Of a stretch of 64,000 bases of DNA, positions 33,100 through 42,965 are shown in pieces. Source of the DNA: Dokdonella fugitiva (lineage in GTDB: Bacteria; Pseudomonadota; Gammaproteobacteria; Xanthomonadales; Rhodanobacteraceae). Numbering within the stretch: the stretch's first letter is position 1; each line of letters opens with the position of its first letter. Made by a program: the position numbers and the translations under genes. The notes beneath the pieces are model-generated. The model was not told the origin of the DNA. It made no database searches and was given only the letters and a program-made list of their open reading frames with translations. The stretch lies in contig NZ_SLWQ01000006.1 in assembly GCF_004342425.1 (NCBI RefSeq), positions 124,001 through 188,000 of the forward strand, read 5' to 3'.

Positions 33100-34026
33100 T
33101 CAGCGCGGCGGGTGCGCGAGCGCGAAGTCGATCGCGGCGCAGACCGCGGCCGCCTGCGCGGCGTTGCACTGTTCGGGCGTCGCGCGCGGGCTGTCGGGAT
33201 ACACCTCGGTCGTGCTCGTGTAGGGCGCGTTGGTGATGCCCGCACAGAGGCCGAGCTGCTTGAGCGGGTAATTGATGACGCCCGGCGCGACCACGGGCGA
33301 GCCGATGATCTCGCCTTTCGCATCGGCGGGCGCGATGTGCGTGACCTTGGCGACCGCGGCGATCAACGCCTGCTGGAACGCCGGCTGCGGATTGTCGCTG
33401 TCGCCGACGACGTAGAAGCCGTCGGGTATCGTGCCCGGCTCGAACGGCGCGCCGTCGCGCGCGGCGAGCGCAGGCCGGAATTCCGTCTCGTCGCTGTCGG
33501 TAGTCTCGTGCAGGTCGATGTGCACGAGCACGGCGTCGCGCAGCGGCGCGACCAGGCGCAACAGCGCGGCCGATTCCGCGGCGGGACTGTCGTCGCGGAA
33601 CGAGCGGTTCGGATCGAGCGCGAGCGGATTCCAGCGATGGATGCGCTCATACGCCCACGGACTCACGCATGGCGCGACGAGCAGGTTCACGCGTCCGGCG
33701 TAGTCCTGCGCATGACGGTCGAGGAAGCGCAGAGCGCCATGCACGCCACTGGTCTCGTAACCGTGCACGCCGCCGGTGACGAGCACGATCGGCAACGCAT
33801 GGTTCCAGTCGCGGCTGCGCACCGCGAAGAGCTCGAATTGCTCGGGCGGATAGTCGAGCTGGCCGTAGGGCGCGATGTCGAAGCGGTCGCGCAGGCGATC
33901 GATCGCACGGGCAACCTCGTCGACATAGCTGCGGCGACGCACCTGGCGCGCGCGCCACTCGGCGCGTTCCGTGTCGCCCCAGGGCTGGCCGGGCGTGCCG
34001 ATCGGATAGGTCGAGGATGACAGCAT
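33100..34026 (-). CDS. M14-family zinc carboxypeptidase-like protein
   Basis: The 308-residue product contains the zinc motif GGVHGYETSGVHG (His and Glu of HxxE) and the third ligand in VLVHIDLHETTDSDETEF. It also has substrate-binding elements ERIHRWNPLALDPNRSF, and the family's C-terminal glutamate may be in TSTTEVYPDSP. No signal peptide is seen, so it is probably cytosolic, as in the AstE/ASPA-like or M14 subgroup of small carboxypeptidases. The substrate could be a peptide, a cell-wall fragment or an N-acyl amino acid. It is the first gene of a two-gene operon with DUF429. Confidence 0.88.
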   Translation of the reverse strand: MLSSSTYPIGTPGQPWGDTERAEWRARQVRRRSYVDEVARAIDRLRDRFDIAPYGQLDYPPEQFELFAVRSRDWNHALPIVLVTGGVHGYETSGVHGALRFLDRHAQDYAGRVNLLVAPCVSPWAYERIHRWNPLALDPNRSFRDDSPAAESAALLRLVAPLRDAVLVHIDLHETTDSDETEFRPALAARDGAPFEPGTIPDGFYVVGDSDNPQPAFQQALIAAVAKVTHIAPADAKGEIIGSPVVAPGVINYPLKQLGLCAGITNAPYTSTTEVYPDSPRATPEQCNAAQAAAVCAAIDFALAHPPR

Positions 34027-34151
34027 GTTTCGTTCCTGCCGTGGCTGAATCCGGAACTTTAGCACCGCGCCGCGGTGGCGATGTCCCTTCCGCTGCCCGG
34101 ATTGCGTCCTGTCTTCACGGCGCACCTCGCACCACGAACCGGAGCCTTCGC

Positions 34152-34664
34152 ATGACCTCGACAGCACGCCGTCTCGCCCTGCCCCTCCTCGTCTTCGTGT
34201 CCCTCGCGCACGCCGGGCATCCGCAGTCGCTCGCCGCGCGGGTCGGCGATGCCGCGTTCGAATCGGGCGACGCCGAGATCAGCTTCATCGCCCCCGGCGG
34301 TGGCGCGTTCACGCTGAATGCGGCGACACGCGGGGCGAGCGCGTGGCCGCCGCCGAAGACGCGCATCGACCGCCTGGCGATCGTCTGCGACGGCTTCGTC
34401 GACGGCCAACCGCTGCGGCTCGACCCAGCCGCGTTCGCACGCAGCACCTGCAGCGTCACCTTCGAGCGGGGCAGCAAGCCGATGGGCGGAGATCCCGACG
34501 CGAGCTACCGGCTCGACAAGCGCAGCGCGGAGAACCGCTTCGAGATCACGGCGGCGAACGGCAAGGTGTACGCCGGCACGTTCGCGTTCGACCTCGTCGA
34601 CGACAAGGGGGCGACCCTGCGCATCGTGCAGGGTCACTTCGAAGTGGAGGACCGCCAGTTGTGA
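34152..34664 (+). CDS. Secreted protein of unknown function
   Basis: The 170-residue product has a signal peptide (MTSTARRLALPLLVFVSLAH, cleavage after AHA). A beta-rich mature domain follows, with two cysteines (RLAIVCDGFVDGQPLRLDPA and RSTCSVTFERGSKPMGGDPD) and a C-terminal strand set (GTFAFDLVDDKGATLRIVQG). The start is 126 bases from the divergent M14 peptidase gene. The compact two-cysteine build suggests a periplasmic single-domain protein; I recognise no family. Confidence 0.72.
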   Translation: MTSTARRLALPLLVFVSLAHAGHPQSLAARVGDAAFESGDAEISFIAPGGGAFTLNAATRGASAWPPPKTRIDRLAIVCDGFVDGQPLRLDPAAFARSTCSVTFERGSKPMGGDPDASYRLDKRSAENRFEITAANGKVYAGTFAFDLVDDKGATLRIVQGHFEVEDRQL

Positions 34665-34742
34665 CGGCTGCCCAATCCGCGTGTCGACCGCGTACCCCTC
34701 GCGTCCGGGGGTGGAGGCTTTCAGGCGCCCAGGCGCATGTGG

Positions 34743-34770
34743 CGTCATTCCCACTGTCGCGGGAATGACG
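34743..34770. repeat. ATTCCC-N8-GGGAAT palindromic repeat (copy 1)
   Basis: CGTCATTCCC and GGGAATGACG are 10-bp inverted arms around ACTGTCGC. The core ATTCCC-N8-GGGAAT is identical in layout to the elements at 51864-51883 and 63125-63144 and to the dRS3 repeat pattern known from Neisseria. Confidence 0.75.
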
Positions 34771-34834
34771 TCGATGACGGAACGGGGAACGGAGGGCGCA
34801 ACGGCACCCGAATACGGAACGGTGAACGCCTGCC

Positions 34835-36112
34835 TCAGGGACAGGCCAACCCCGCCGGCAGGGTCAGGCGCACGATCCGGATCGAGCCGCTGCCGTAGCC
34901 CGGCACGTCCGAAGTCCACTCGAGGCTGCCCCGGTTGCAGTCGGCGAAGCGCAAGGTGACCGTGCCCCACGGCGTGTTCTGCACGCGCGCAGGGTCGAAG
35001 TTCGCGCCGAAGCGACCGCCTGGGCCATTGATCGTCGACATCACGACCGTGGCGTGGTCCCCCTCGATCGCGCCGACGCCGCCGATCCATGCCTGCCCGC
35101 CCCCGGGCGCGAACATGTAGATCTCCACGACGAGCAGGTTGCCCCGCAGCACTTCGAGCGCGAGACCGAACTGGCCTGCCATCCCGGCGTCGACCCAGCT
35201 GCCGGTGAAACCGTTCGTGATCAGGCCGGTCGAACCGACGGCCGGAATCAGCGCGATGAACGTGCCGCCTTCGATCGCGCCCTCGTCGACGGTCGCGAGC
35301 GTGCCAAGGTCCGCGCCGCTGTTGCGATCGAAGCGGCGCACGCGGTTACCGCTGAGGACGAGGATCGAACCGTCCGCGTCGAGGGCGAGGCCGGTCGGCG
35401 CGCCGAGACCGGTGACCGCCTTGCCGACGAACGCACCCGTGTTCGCGTCGAAACGGTAGACCTCGCCACTGCCTTCGCCGCCGACGAGGATCGTCGCGCC
35501 TTCGTCGACGATGCCGCGCGTGCGCCGCAGGCCCTGCGCGCGTGATGGCACGAATGCCGCGCGCACTTCGCCTGTCGCCGGGTTCACGCGCGCGACGCTC
35601 GAGGTCGAGTAGCCCGGCACGTAGATCAGCCCGGCCGCGCTCATCATGAGCCCGTTGTCGGCGCCGAGCAGGCCACTGTCGCCGGGCAGCACGGTGCGGA
35701 CCACCTGGCCGGTCGCGCGATCGAGTTCGAACACGCGGCTCGTGCCGTAACTCGCGACGTAGACGCGCCCGTCCGCGCCGAACGCGATGCCGGTCGGGTC
35801 GATCTCGGGCGTGAACTGGGCGAACACGTCGACGAAGGAATAGCCCGCGTCATGCCGGTATCGCTGGACCTGGCCATTGACCTCGCTGACCACGTAGATG
35901 AGGTCGTCGGCGGGATTGAGCCGCACCGCCTGCGCACCCTTGATGCGCCCGGCGGCATCGAGCTGGCGCAGGAAATGGCCGTCGCAGGCATCGAAGATCG
36001 CGACGTTGTTGGAGAAATAGCCACTCACGAACAGGTGCCGCGGGCACGACTGCGCGCCCGCGCTCGCGGCGGCGGCGAAGGCGAGGATGACGAGGACGAT
36101 GCGGGCGAACAT
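34835..36112 (-). CDS. Secreted NHL/SMP-30-like propeller protein with extra C-terminal domain (paralogue 2)
   Basis: The 425-residue product has a signal peptide (MFARIVLVILAFAAAASAGA) and the same six-blade propeller as the protein at 23156-24058, nearly residue for residue (AVRLNPADDLIYVVSEVNGQ, GIAFGADGRVYVASYGTSRV, LILVGGEGSG-like blades). Where paralogue 1 ends in a DGF tail, this protein has LITNGFTGSWVDAGM and then about 120 more residues: FGLALEVLRGN, GQAWIGGVGAIEG, NTPWGTVTLRFADCNRGSLE. I recall this terminal domain as a recurrent unnamed module in exported Xanthomonadales proteins. GGAG lies before the ATG. It is divergent from the paoABC-like operon. Confidence 0.85.
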   Translation of the reverse strand: MFARIVLVILAFAAAASAGAQSCPRHLFVSGYFSNNVAIFDACDGHFLRQLDAAGRIKGAQAVRLNPADDLIYVVSEVNGQVQRYRHDAGYSFVDVFAQFTPEIDPTGIAFGADGRVYVASYGTSRVFELDRATGQVVRTVLPGDSGLLGADNGLMMSAAGLIYVPGYSTSSVARVNPATGEVRAAFVPSRAQGLRRTRGIVDEGATILVGGEGSGEVYRFDANTGAFVGKAVTGLGAPTGLALDADGSILVLSGNRVRRFDRNSGADLGTLATVDEGAIEGGTFIALIPAVGSTGLITNGFTGSWVDAGMAGQFGLALEVLRGNLLVVEIYMFAPGGGQAWIGGVGAIEGDHATVVMSTINGPGGRFGANFDPARVQNTPWGTVTLRFADCNRGSLEWTSDVPGYGSGSIRIVRLTLPAGLACP

Positions 36113-36162
36113 GGCGGAGCTCCGGCGTGGCGACGCCCGGAGCTTGCCCCGGTGCGTTCCGT

Positions 36163-36205
36163 CCGGTCCTTCGCGAACGCTTCGGGTGGGTTCCTTTTTT
36201 TCTCC
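36163..36205 (-). promoter_or_regulatory. Upstream element shared by the two propeller paralogues (copy 2)
   Basis: Reading towards the propeller gene, a seven-A tract with AGGA (83-89 bases before the ATG) is followed by TCGCGAAGGACCGG ending 51 bases before the ATG. Positions match copy 1 at 24109-24151 exactly. Bases between the two blocks differ, so the blocks are probably conserved for function, although recent duplication is also possible. Confidence 0.5.
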
Positions 36206-36407
36206 GCATGGCGGGAGCGGGCTCGGGGCTGGAAGTGAGGGCGCGGGAGGCGGAAGGCGCGGTGCTCTTCCCCCGGCCTCATCCGCCGCCCAGCTCGCCT
36301 TTCCGCTCAGCTCCAGCCCGCGCCCTCGGCCCTCGCCCCACCCGGCAAGCCCACATTCATCGCGGCGCGCGCATCGTCGCAACGTCCGTTCGTCCGAGGA
36401 GCCCCGC

Positions 36408-37058
36408 ATGAACGAATCCGACGCGATGAATCCCGCGCGCCGCGAAGCACTTGCCCTCGGGCGCGACATGCTCGTCGGCGGCGCGGCCGCCTGCTGGGCC
36501 GGTTCGCCGTCCGCGCGTGCCGCCAGCCCACGCCGGGACGCACCCGTCATGCGCAAGCTGACCCTGCGCGTCAACGGGGCGGCCCAGGCCCTCGAACTCG
36601 ACACGCGCACGACCCTGCTCGACGCCCTGCGCGAGCACCTGCACCTGACCGGCACGAAGAAGGGCTGCGACCACGGCCAGTGTGGTGCGTGCACGGTCAT
36701 CGCCGGAGGCCGCCGCATCAATGCCTGCCTCAGCCTCGCCGTAATGCACGATGGCGATGAGGTCACGACGATCGAAGGACTCGGCAAGCCGGGACACCTG
36801 CACCCGATGCAGGCCGCGTTCGTGCGCCACGACGCCTATCAGTGCGGCTACTGCACGCCAGGGCAGATCTGCTCCTCGGTCGCGATGCTCGAGGAGCTGC
36901 GGCACGGCATCCCGAGCCATGCGGCCGCCGACGTCGCCGCCGCGCCGGCATGGACGCCGGACGAACTGCGCGAGCGCATGAGTGGCAACATCTGCCGCTG
37001 CGGCGCGTACTCCAACATCATCGAGGCGATCACCGAAGTCGCGGGGGCGCAGCCATGA
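36408..37058 (+). CDS. paoA: Periplasmic aldehyde oxidoreductase, [2Fe-2S] subunit
   Basis: The 216-residue product has a twin-arginine-type N-terminus ([20 protein letters not shown]), followed by a plant-type ferredoxin domain with [21 protein letters not shown] helical [2Fe-2S] domain with [14 protein letters not shown] and [11 protein letters not shown] follows. This is the small subunit of the xanthine oxidase family and matches PaoA/YagT in length and in having a Tat leader that would export the folded complex. GAGGAG precedes the ATG. The ATG of the FAD subunit overlaps its stop codon. The Tat consensus is imperfect (RREAL), so export is likely, not certain. Confidence 0.88.
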   Translation: MNESDAMNPARREALALGRDMLVGGAAACWAGSPSARAASPRRDAPVMRKLTLRVNGAAQALELDTRTTLLDALREHLHLTGTKKGCDHGQCGACTVIAGGRRINACLSLAVMHDGDEVTTIEGLGKPGHLHPMQAAFVRHDAYQCGYCTPGQICSSVAMLEELRHGIPSHAAADVAAAPAWTPDELRERMSGNICRCGAYSNIIEAITEVAGAQP

Positions 37059-38011
37059 AGGCGTTCACCTACGAGCGCGCGACGTCGACCGCGCAGGCCG
37101 CCGTGCGCGCCGCGAGCGTACCCGGCGCGAAGTTCATCGCCGGTGGCACGAACCTGCTCGACCTCATGAAGATCGAGATCGAAGCACCGGCCCACCTCAT
37201 CGACGTCAATGGCCTCGACCTCGCGAAGATCGAGCCGACGCCCGACGGCGGCCTGCGTATCGGCGCGCTCGTGCGCAATACCGATCTCGCCGCCGATGCG
37301 GGCGTGCGCCGCGACTATCCGGTGCTCGCGCGCGCCCTGCTCGCGGGTGCGTCGCCGCAGTTGCGCAACCGCGCGACGACCGCGGGCAACCTGCTGCAGC
37401 GCACGCGTTGCCCGTACTTCTACGATCCCGACCAGGCGTGCAACAAGCGCGAGCCCGGCAGCGGTTGTGCCGCGCTCGCGGGCTGGCGGCGCATGCATGC
37501 GATCGTCGGCACCAGCGACGCCTGCATCGCCGCACACCCGAGCGACATGGCGGTCGCGATGCGCGTGCTCGATGCCGAGGTCGAAACGATGCGTGCCGAT
37601 GGCTCGACCCGGCGCATCGCGCTCGCGGACCTGCACCGCTTGCCGGGTGCGACGCCGCACCTCGAAACGACGCTCGACGCGGGCGAGCTGATCACCGCGG
37701 TCGTGCTGCCGTCGCCGCCCGGCGGCACGCACGTCTACCGCAAGGTGCGCGACCGCGCGTCGTATGCATTCGCGCTCGTTTCGGTCGCGCTCGTGCGCCA
37801 GCCGGACGGCAGCGGCCGCGTCGCGCTCGGTGGCATCGCGCCTAAGCCGTGGCGTGACGAGGATGCCGAGCGCGCACTCGCGTCCGACCCGCACGCCGTC
37901 GTCGACGGCCTGCTGAAGGATGCGCGCACCTCGCCCGACAACGCGTTCAAGATCACGCTCGCGCGGCGCACGCTGGACGCCGCGATCGCCGATGCGAGGA
38001 GCGCGCGATGA
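37055..38011 (+). CDS. paoB: Periplasmic aldehyde oxidoreductase, FAD subunit
   Basis: The 318-residue product is the same length as E. coli PaoB. It has the FAD-binding pattern [20 protein letters not shown] near the N-terminus and [20 protein letters not shown] in the middle. The [20 protein letters not shown] segment supplies the cysteines for the extra [4Fe-4S] cluster that distinguishes PaoB from ordinary xanthine dehydrogenase medium subunits. It overlaps both neighbours by four bases (ATGA), giving strict translational coupling. The C-terminal CO dehydrogenase-like domain is intact. Confidence 0.9.
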   Translation: MKAFTYERATSTAQAAVRAASVPGAKFIAGGTNLLDLMKIEIEAPAHLIDVNGLDLAKIEPTPDGGLRIGALVRNTDLAADAGVRRDYPVLARALLAGASPQLRNRATTAGNLLQRTRCPYFYDPDQACNKREPGSGCAALAGWRRMHAIVGTSDACIAAHPSDMAVAMRVLDAEVETMRADGSTRRIALADLHRLPGATPHLETTLDAGELITAVVLPSPPGGTHVYRKVRDRASYAFALVSVALVRQPDGSGRVALGGIAPKPWRDEDAERALASDPHAVVDGLLKDARTSPDNAFKITLARRTLDAAIADARSAR

Positions 38012-40218
38012 AATTCGACACGCCTGCGACGAAGAACCCGATCGATCGGCTCGCGGTCGTCGGCCATCCGGTCGACCGCATCGACGGACCGCTGAAGACC
38101 ACAGGGACCGCCCGCTACGCCTACGAGCACCATGATGCAGTCGCACGCCCCGCCTACGGCTACGTCCTCGGCGCGGGTATCGCGAAGGGCTCGATCCACT
38201 CGATGGATCTCGCTGCGGCGAAAGCGGCGCCCGGCGTGCTCGCGATCGTGACCGCGGACAACGCGGGCCCGCTCGGCAAGGGCGACAAGAACACCGCGAC
38301 CCTGCTTGGTGGCCCCACCATCGAGCACTACCACCAGGCGATCGCGCTCGTCGTCGCCGAAACATTCGAGCAGGCGCGCTGGGCCGCACGCCGGATCCGC
38401 GTCGACTACGGGCCCGTCGACGGTACATTCGACCTCGCCCGCGCGAAGGAATCGGCCTCGAAACCCGCATCGGGCAAGCCCGACACCGCCGTCGGCGACT
38501 TCGGCAACGCGTTCGCCGCCGCGCCGGTGCAACTTGATGCGACCTATACCACGCCCGACCAGTCGCACGCGATGATGGAGCCGCACGCGTCGACCGCACT
38601 CTGGGACGGCGACACGCTCGTCATCTGGACCTCCAACCAGATGGTCGCGTGGGGCGTCGCGGACGTTGCCAAGACGCTCGGCATCCCGAAGGAAAAGGTG
38701 CATCTCATGTCGCCCTTCATCGGCGGCGGATTCGGCGGCAAGCTGTTCGTGCGCGCCGATGCCGTGCTTGCCGCGCTCGGTGCGCGCGCGGCAAAGCGGC
38801 CGGTCAAGGTCGCATTGCCGCGGCCGCTCATGTTCAACAACACGACACACCGGCCCGCGACGATCCAGCGCATCCGCATCGGCGCGACGCGCGAAGGCCG
38901 CATCACCGCGATCGCGCACGAGAGCTGGTCGGGCGACCTGCCCGGCGGCAAGCCGGAGACCGCGGTCGACCAGACGCGACTGCTGTACGCAGGTGCGAAC
39001 CGCATGACGGCGATGCGTCTGGCCGTACTCGATCTCGCCGAGGCGAATGCGATGCGCGCGCCGGGCGAGGCACCGGGCATGATGGCGCTCGAGATCGCGA
39101 TCGACGAGATGGCCGAAAAGCTCGGCATCGATCCGGTGCAGTTCCGCATCGCCAATGACACGCAGGTCGATCCGGAGCATCCCGAACGGCCGTTCTCCAA
39201 GCGCCGCCTCGTCGATTGCCTCGCGATCGGCGCGGAAAAATTCGGCTGGAAGGCGCGCAATCCGCACCCGGCGGGCACGCGCGACGGTCGCTGGCTGGTC
39301 GGCTTCGGCGTCGCTGCGGCCTTCCGCAACAACCTCGTGACCAGATCGGGCGCACGCGTGCGCCTCGGCAAGGACGGTGTCGTCACGGTCGAAACCGACA
39401 TGACCGACATCGGCACCGGCAGCTACACGATCATCGCGCAGACCGCGGCCGAGATGATGGGCGTGCCGCTGCACCGCGTGGTCGTGCGGCTCGGCGATTC
39501 GGACTACCCGGTGTCATCGGGCTCCGGCGGCCAATGGGGCGGCAACAGCTCGACCGCGGGCGTCTACGCCGCCTGCACGAAACTGCGCGAGGCGGTCGCG
39601 ACGAAGCTCGGCCTGCCACCGGACGCCGACTTCGCGGACGGACGCGTGCGCGCGGGCAGCCGCGACGTCGCAGTCGCCGACGCCGCACGGAACGGCGAGC
39701 TCGTCGCCGAGGACCACATGGAATACGGCGACCTCGACAAGCGCTACCAGCAGTCGACCTTCGGCGCGCATTTCGTCGAGGTGCGCGTCGATGCGGCGAC
39801 CGGCGAAACGCGCGTGAAGCGCATGCTCGCCGTGTGCGCGGCCGGCCGTATCCTCAACCCGAAGACCGCGCGCAGCCAGGTCATTGGCGCGATGACGATG
39901 GGCGTCGGCGCGGCGCTGTCGGAACACCTCGTCGTCGACCGCTACGCCGGCTTCTTCGTCAACCACGACCTCGCCGGCTACGAAGTCCCCGTGCACGCCG
40001 ACATCCCGCACCTCGACGTGGTCTTCCTCGATGAAACCGATCCCATGTCCTCACCGATGAAAGCGAAAGGCGTGGCCGAACTCGGCATCTGCGGCGTCGC
40101 CGCCGCGATCGCCAACGCGATCCATCACGCCACCGGCGTGCGCGTTCGGGATTACCCCGTCACCCTCGACAAGCTCATCGACCGCTTGCCGCTATTGGCG
40201 CGCGAAGAGGAAAGCTGA
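38008..40218 (+). CDS. paoC: Periplasmic aldehyde oxidoreductase, molybdenum cofactor subunit
   Basis: The 736-residue product is close to PaoC (732). It shows the AXOR a/b hammerhead start ([20 protein letters not shown]), [37 protein letters not shown], the cofactor-binding [20 protein letters not shown] and the catalytic glutamate in [12 protein letters not shown] (Glu691). It would oxidise aromatic and other aldehydes to acids in the periplasm using a molybdopterin cytosine dinucleotide cofactor. No PaoD/XdhC-type chaperone gene follows; ligD lies convergently instead. Such a chaperone must be supplied from elsewhere. Confidence 0.92.
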   Translation: MKFDTPATKNPIDRLAVVGHPVDRIDGPLKTTGTARYAYEHHDAVARPAYGYVLGAGIAKGSIHSMDLAAAKAAPGVLAIVTADNAGPLGKGDKNTATLLGGPTIEHYHQAIALVVAETFEQARWAARRIRVDYGPVDGTFDLARAKESASKPASGKPDTAVGDFGNAFAAAPVQLDATYTTPDQSHAMMEPHASTALWDGDTLVIWTSNQMVAWGVADVAKTLGIPKEKVHLMSPFIGGGFGGKLFVRADAVLAALGARAAKRPVKVALPRPLMFNNTTHRPATIQRIRIGATREGRITAIAHESWSGDLPGGKPETAVDQTRLLYAGANRMTAMRLAVLDLAEANAMRAPGEAPGMMALEIAIDEMAEKLGIDPVQFRIANDTQVDPEHPERPFSKRRLVDCLAIGAEKFGWKARNPHPAGTRDGRWLVGFGVAAAFRNNLVTRSGARVRLGKDGVVTVETDMTDIGTGSYTIIAQTAAEMMGVPLHRVVVRLGDSDYPVSSGSGGQWGGNSSTAGVYAACTKLREAVATKLGLPPDADFADGRVRAGSRDVAVADAARNGELVAEDHMEYGDLDKRYQQSTFGAHFVEVRVDAATGETRVKRMLAVCAAGRILNPKTARSQVIGAMTMGVGAALSEHLVVDRYAGFFVNHDLAGYEVPVHADIPHLDVVFLDETDPMSSPMKAKGVAELGICGVAAAIANAIHHATGVRVRDYPVTLDKLIDRLPLLAREEES

Positions 40219-40301
40219 AAGCCTGAAACACGAAACACGGCGAGCACAGGGGAAAAGCAAAACGGGAGTTCCCATCCTGCGCGATCCGGCTCGCGGGCAC
40301 T

Positions 40302-42902
40302 TCAGGCCTTCCTCCGTGTGCTGCGTGTTCCAGCCTTTTTCGGTTTCGCCTTGCGGCTGGAGTTGCGGGCTTCCACCGCACCCGGTGACGGCAGGGTCTG
40401 GCGGATGCGGTCGAAACCTTCCCATGGGTCGCGCTTGCGGCGCTTGATCTTCGCGAGGGCGGAACGGATGTCGTAGGCGGCGGCGCTGCGCAGGCGTGCC
40501 AGTTCGCTCCATTCGATCGGCATCGCCACGGGTGCGCCGGCGCGCGCGCGCAGCGAGTAGGAGCCGACGGAGGTCGCGCCGCGCGCGTTGCGCAGCCAGT
40601 CGATGAAGATGCGCTTGTCGCGCTTCTGTTCGCCGGCGATGCTGACGAACGTGCGCGGGCGCGCACCCGCGAGCGTATCGGCGACCTGCGCGGCGAACTG
40701 CTTCGCTTCGTCCCAAGGCACCGCGGGCGCGAGCGGAACGACGATGTGCAGGCCCTTGCCGCCCGAAGTGCGCAGGAAGGATTCGAGGCCGATCGCCGCG
40801 AGGGCGTCGTGCACGATGCGTGCGGCCTTCTTCACCTCGGACCATGTCACCGACGGGTGCGGATCGAGGTCGAAGATGATGCGGTCGGCGTGGTTCTGGT
40901 CGGTCGCGAGCGCGCCCCATGGATGGAACTCGAGCACGTTCATCTGCACCAGCTGCAGCACGCCGATTGCATCGTCGACGGCGAGGTAGCGGTCGCTGCC
41001 GCTCTTCTCCTTCACCGTCACGGAGCGCACATGGTCGCCCCAGCCGCGGCCGGTATGCTTCTGGAAGAAGCAGGCCTTCCCGGTGCCGTCGGGGCAACGC
41101 AGCACCGACAGCGGCCGGCCACCGACGTCGGCGAGCAGCAGCGGCGCGACCGCGCGGTAGTACGCCGCGACGTCGGCCTTGGTGATGCCTTCGCCCGGGA
41201 ACACTTCGCGTTCGGGATGGGTGAGGCGCACGTCGCCCGGGGCCGTCCCCGCGGTCTTCGTCCGCTGGCCGGTGGCGCGACGGGTGGCGGCGCTTCGCGT
41301 CCGCGCCGTCGTCGCCTTCTGCACGCGCGCAGTGGCGGCGCGCGGCTTCGCCCCGCGCGCATCCTTGACGAGATCCTCGAGCGACTTGTCCTCGCGCACC
41401 GTCTTCAAGGCCGGTTGTCGCAGCAGCCCGAGGCCACCGAGGCCCTGATGATAGACCTCGACGACGAGCGCAGGCTCGACCCACATGGCCGCGGCGCGGT
41501 CGGCGCGCGTCATCTTTGACACATCGGCGGGCGCCGCGTCGATGCGCGTGCCGGCGAGATCCCTGCGCAGGCTGCGCAGTTGCTCGGCGCTGAAGCCGGT
41601 GCCGACGCGACCGACGTAGTCGAGGCCGTCCTTGCCCGGGCGCGCGAGCAGCAACGCACCGAACCCGCTGCGGCTGCCCTTCGGCTCGGTGAAGCCGATC
41701 ACCACGAACTCGTCGGACCGGCGCGCCTTGATCTTGACCCAGTCACCGTTGCGCGACGCGCGGTACGGGCTGTCGGCACGCTTGCTGACGATGCCTTCGA
41801 GGCCGGCACGCACGGCCTGCGCGTACACCTGCGCGCCATGCCCGACCTGGTGGGCGGAATAGCGCAGCAGTGGGTTGCCTCGCTCGCGCAGCAACGCCTC
41901 GAGGCGCGCCTTGCGTTCGAGCAGCGGCAGCTCCCGCAGCGAGCGGCCGTCCAGATGCGGCAGGTCGAACAGCATGTAGGCGAGCGGCGCCTTCTCCTGC
42001 GCCGACAGGCGTCCCTGCAGCGCGTTGAAGTCGTCGCGGCCATCACGCAGCGCGATCATCTCGCCGTCGAGCTGTGCGCTCTTCACGCCGAGGCCCCGCA
42101 ACGCCTCGACGAGCTCGGGCACCTTGTCCGTCCATTCGAGCCGGTTGCGCGACCACAATCGCACGTGAAGCCCCTTGATCGACGCGAGGATGCGGTAGCC
42201 ATCCCACTTCGCTTCGTGCAGCCAGCCGTCGCCGGCCGGCACCTTCGTGTCCGGCTTGCACAGTTCGGGGTCGAACGGTCCGTCGTCGATCGTTTCGGCG
42301 CGGCCGCGCGCGGCGGGATCGAGCGCCTGCACCTGCTCCGCCTCGACGTCCTGCCAGACCTTGCGCCGCTCGCGCAGTGGCAGGGGCCGGTCCGAATCCG
42401 GATCGACGAAGTCGTCGGCCTCGCGCTCGCCGGCGTATTCGTCGCGATGCTTGATCAACAGCCATTGCGGCTTCCTGCCCTCGCCGCGTGTACGCACGAG
42501 CACCCACGAGCCGCGCAGCACGTCGCCGTTCAGGGTGAACTTGAGTTCGCCCTTGGCCAGGCCCTCGCGCACGCTGCCTTGCGGTACCCAGGTGCCGCTG
42601 TCGAACACATCGACATGGCCCGCGCCGTAATTGCCTTCCGGAATGTCCCCTTCGAAGCCCGCGTACGACAACGGGTGATCCTCGACCTGGACCGCCATGC
42701 GCTTGACCTTCGGATCGAAGCTCGGGCCTTTCGGCACGGCCCAGCTCTTCAGCGCACCGGCATGCTCGAGGCGGAAGTCGTAGTGGCGCCGGCTCGCGTG
42801 ATGCAGTTGCACGACGAAGATGCCGTGGCCGCGATCGCCGCCCGCCGCGGGTTCGGGCGTCGCCTTGAAATTGCGCTTGCGCTTGTATTCGGCGAGGGGC
42901 AT
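40302..42902 (-). CDS. ligD: ATP-dependent DNA ligase LigD (PE-ligase-polymerase)
   Basis: The 866-residue NHEJ enzyme has all three domains, in the order of the Pseudomonas aeruginosa protein. The N-terminal 3'-phosphoesterase (about 1-170) has HHASRRHYDFRLE with the metal-binding His and Asp. The ligase (about 215-510) has the adenylated lysine in HEAKWDGYRI (Lys232) and LDGEMIALRDGRDDF. The primase-type polymerase (about 560-840) has DVRLTHPEREVFPGEGITKA and RIIFDLDPHPSV with the catalytic Asp pair. The C-terminus is Lys/Arg-rich. The gene starts 63 bases after ku on the same strand, so the two form an operon. It is convergent with paoC, with about 80 bases between. Confidence 0.96.
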   Translation of the reverse strand: MPLAEYKRKRNFKATPEPAAGGDRGHGIFVVQLHHASRRHYDFRLEHAGALKSWAVPKGPSFDPKVKRMAVQVEDHPLSYAGFEGDIPEGNYGAGHVDVFDSGTWVPQGSVREGLAKGELKFTLNGDVLRGSWVLVRTRGEGRKPQWLLIKHRDEYAGEREADDFVDPDSDRPLPLRERRKVWQDVEAEQVQALDPAARGRAETIDDGPFDPELCKPDTKVPAGDGWLHEAKWDGYRILASIKGLHVRLWSRNRLEWTDKVPELVEALRGLGVKSAQLDGEMIALRDGRDDFNALQGRLSAQEKAPLAYMLFDLPHLDGRSLRELPLLERKARLEALLRERGNPLLRYSAHQVGHGAQVYAQAVRAGLEGIVSKRADSPYRASRNGDWVKIKARRSDEFVVIGFTEPKGSRSGFGALLLARPGKDGLDYVGRVGTGFSAEQLRSLRRDLAGTRIDAAPADVSKMTRADRAAAMWVEPALVVEVYHQGLGGLGLLRQPALKTVREDKSLEDLVKDARGAKPRAATARVQKATTARTRSAATRRATGQRTKTAGTAPGDVRLTHPEREVFPGEGITKADVAAYYRAVAPLLLADVGGRPLSVLRCPDGTGKACFFQKHTGRGWGDHVRSVTVKEKSGSDRYLAVDDAIGVLQLVQMNVLEFHPWGALATDQNHADRIIFDLDPHPSVTWSEVKKAARIVHDALAAIGLESFLRTSGGKGLHIVVPLAPAVPWDEAKQFAAQVADTLAGARPRTFVSIAGEQKRDKRIFIDWLRNARGATSVGSYSLRARAGAPVAMPIEWSELARLRSAAAYDIRSALAKIKRRKRDPWEGFDRIRQTLPSPGAVEARNSSRKAKPKKAGTRSTRRKA

Positions 42903-42965
42903 GGCGGGTTCCGCGGCGGTTCGAGGAGTATGTGCGGCACGAGCTGAATGTCGGGCGGCGGGCGC

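Noticed and set aside
36848..38599. 583-residue frame antisense to paoAB
   Set aside because: Shadow of two well-supported overlapping genes; Arg-rich product with no motif.
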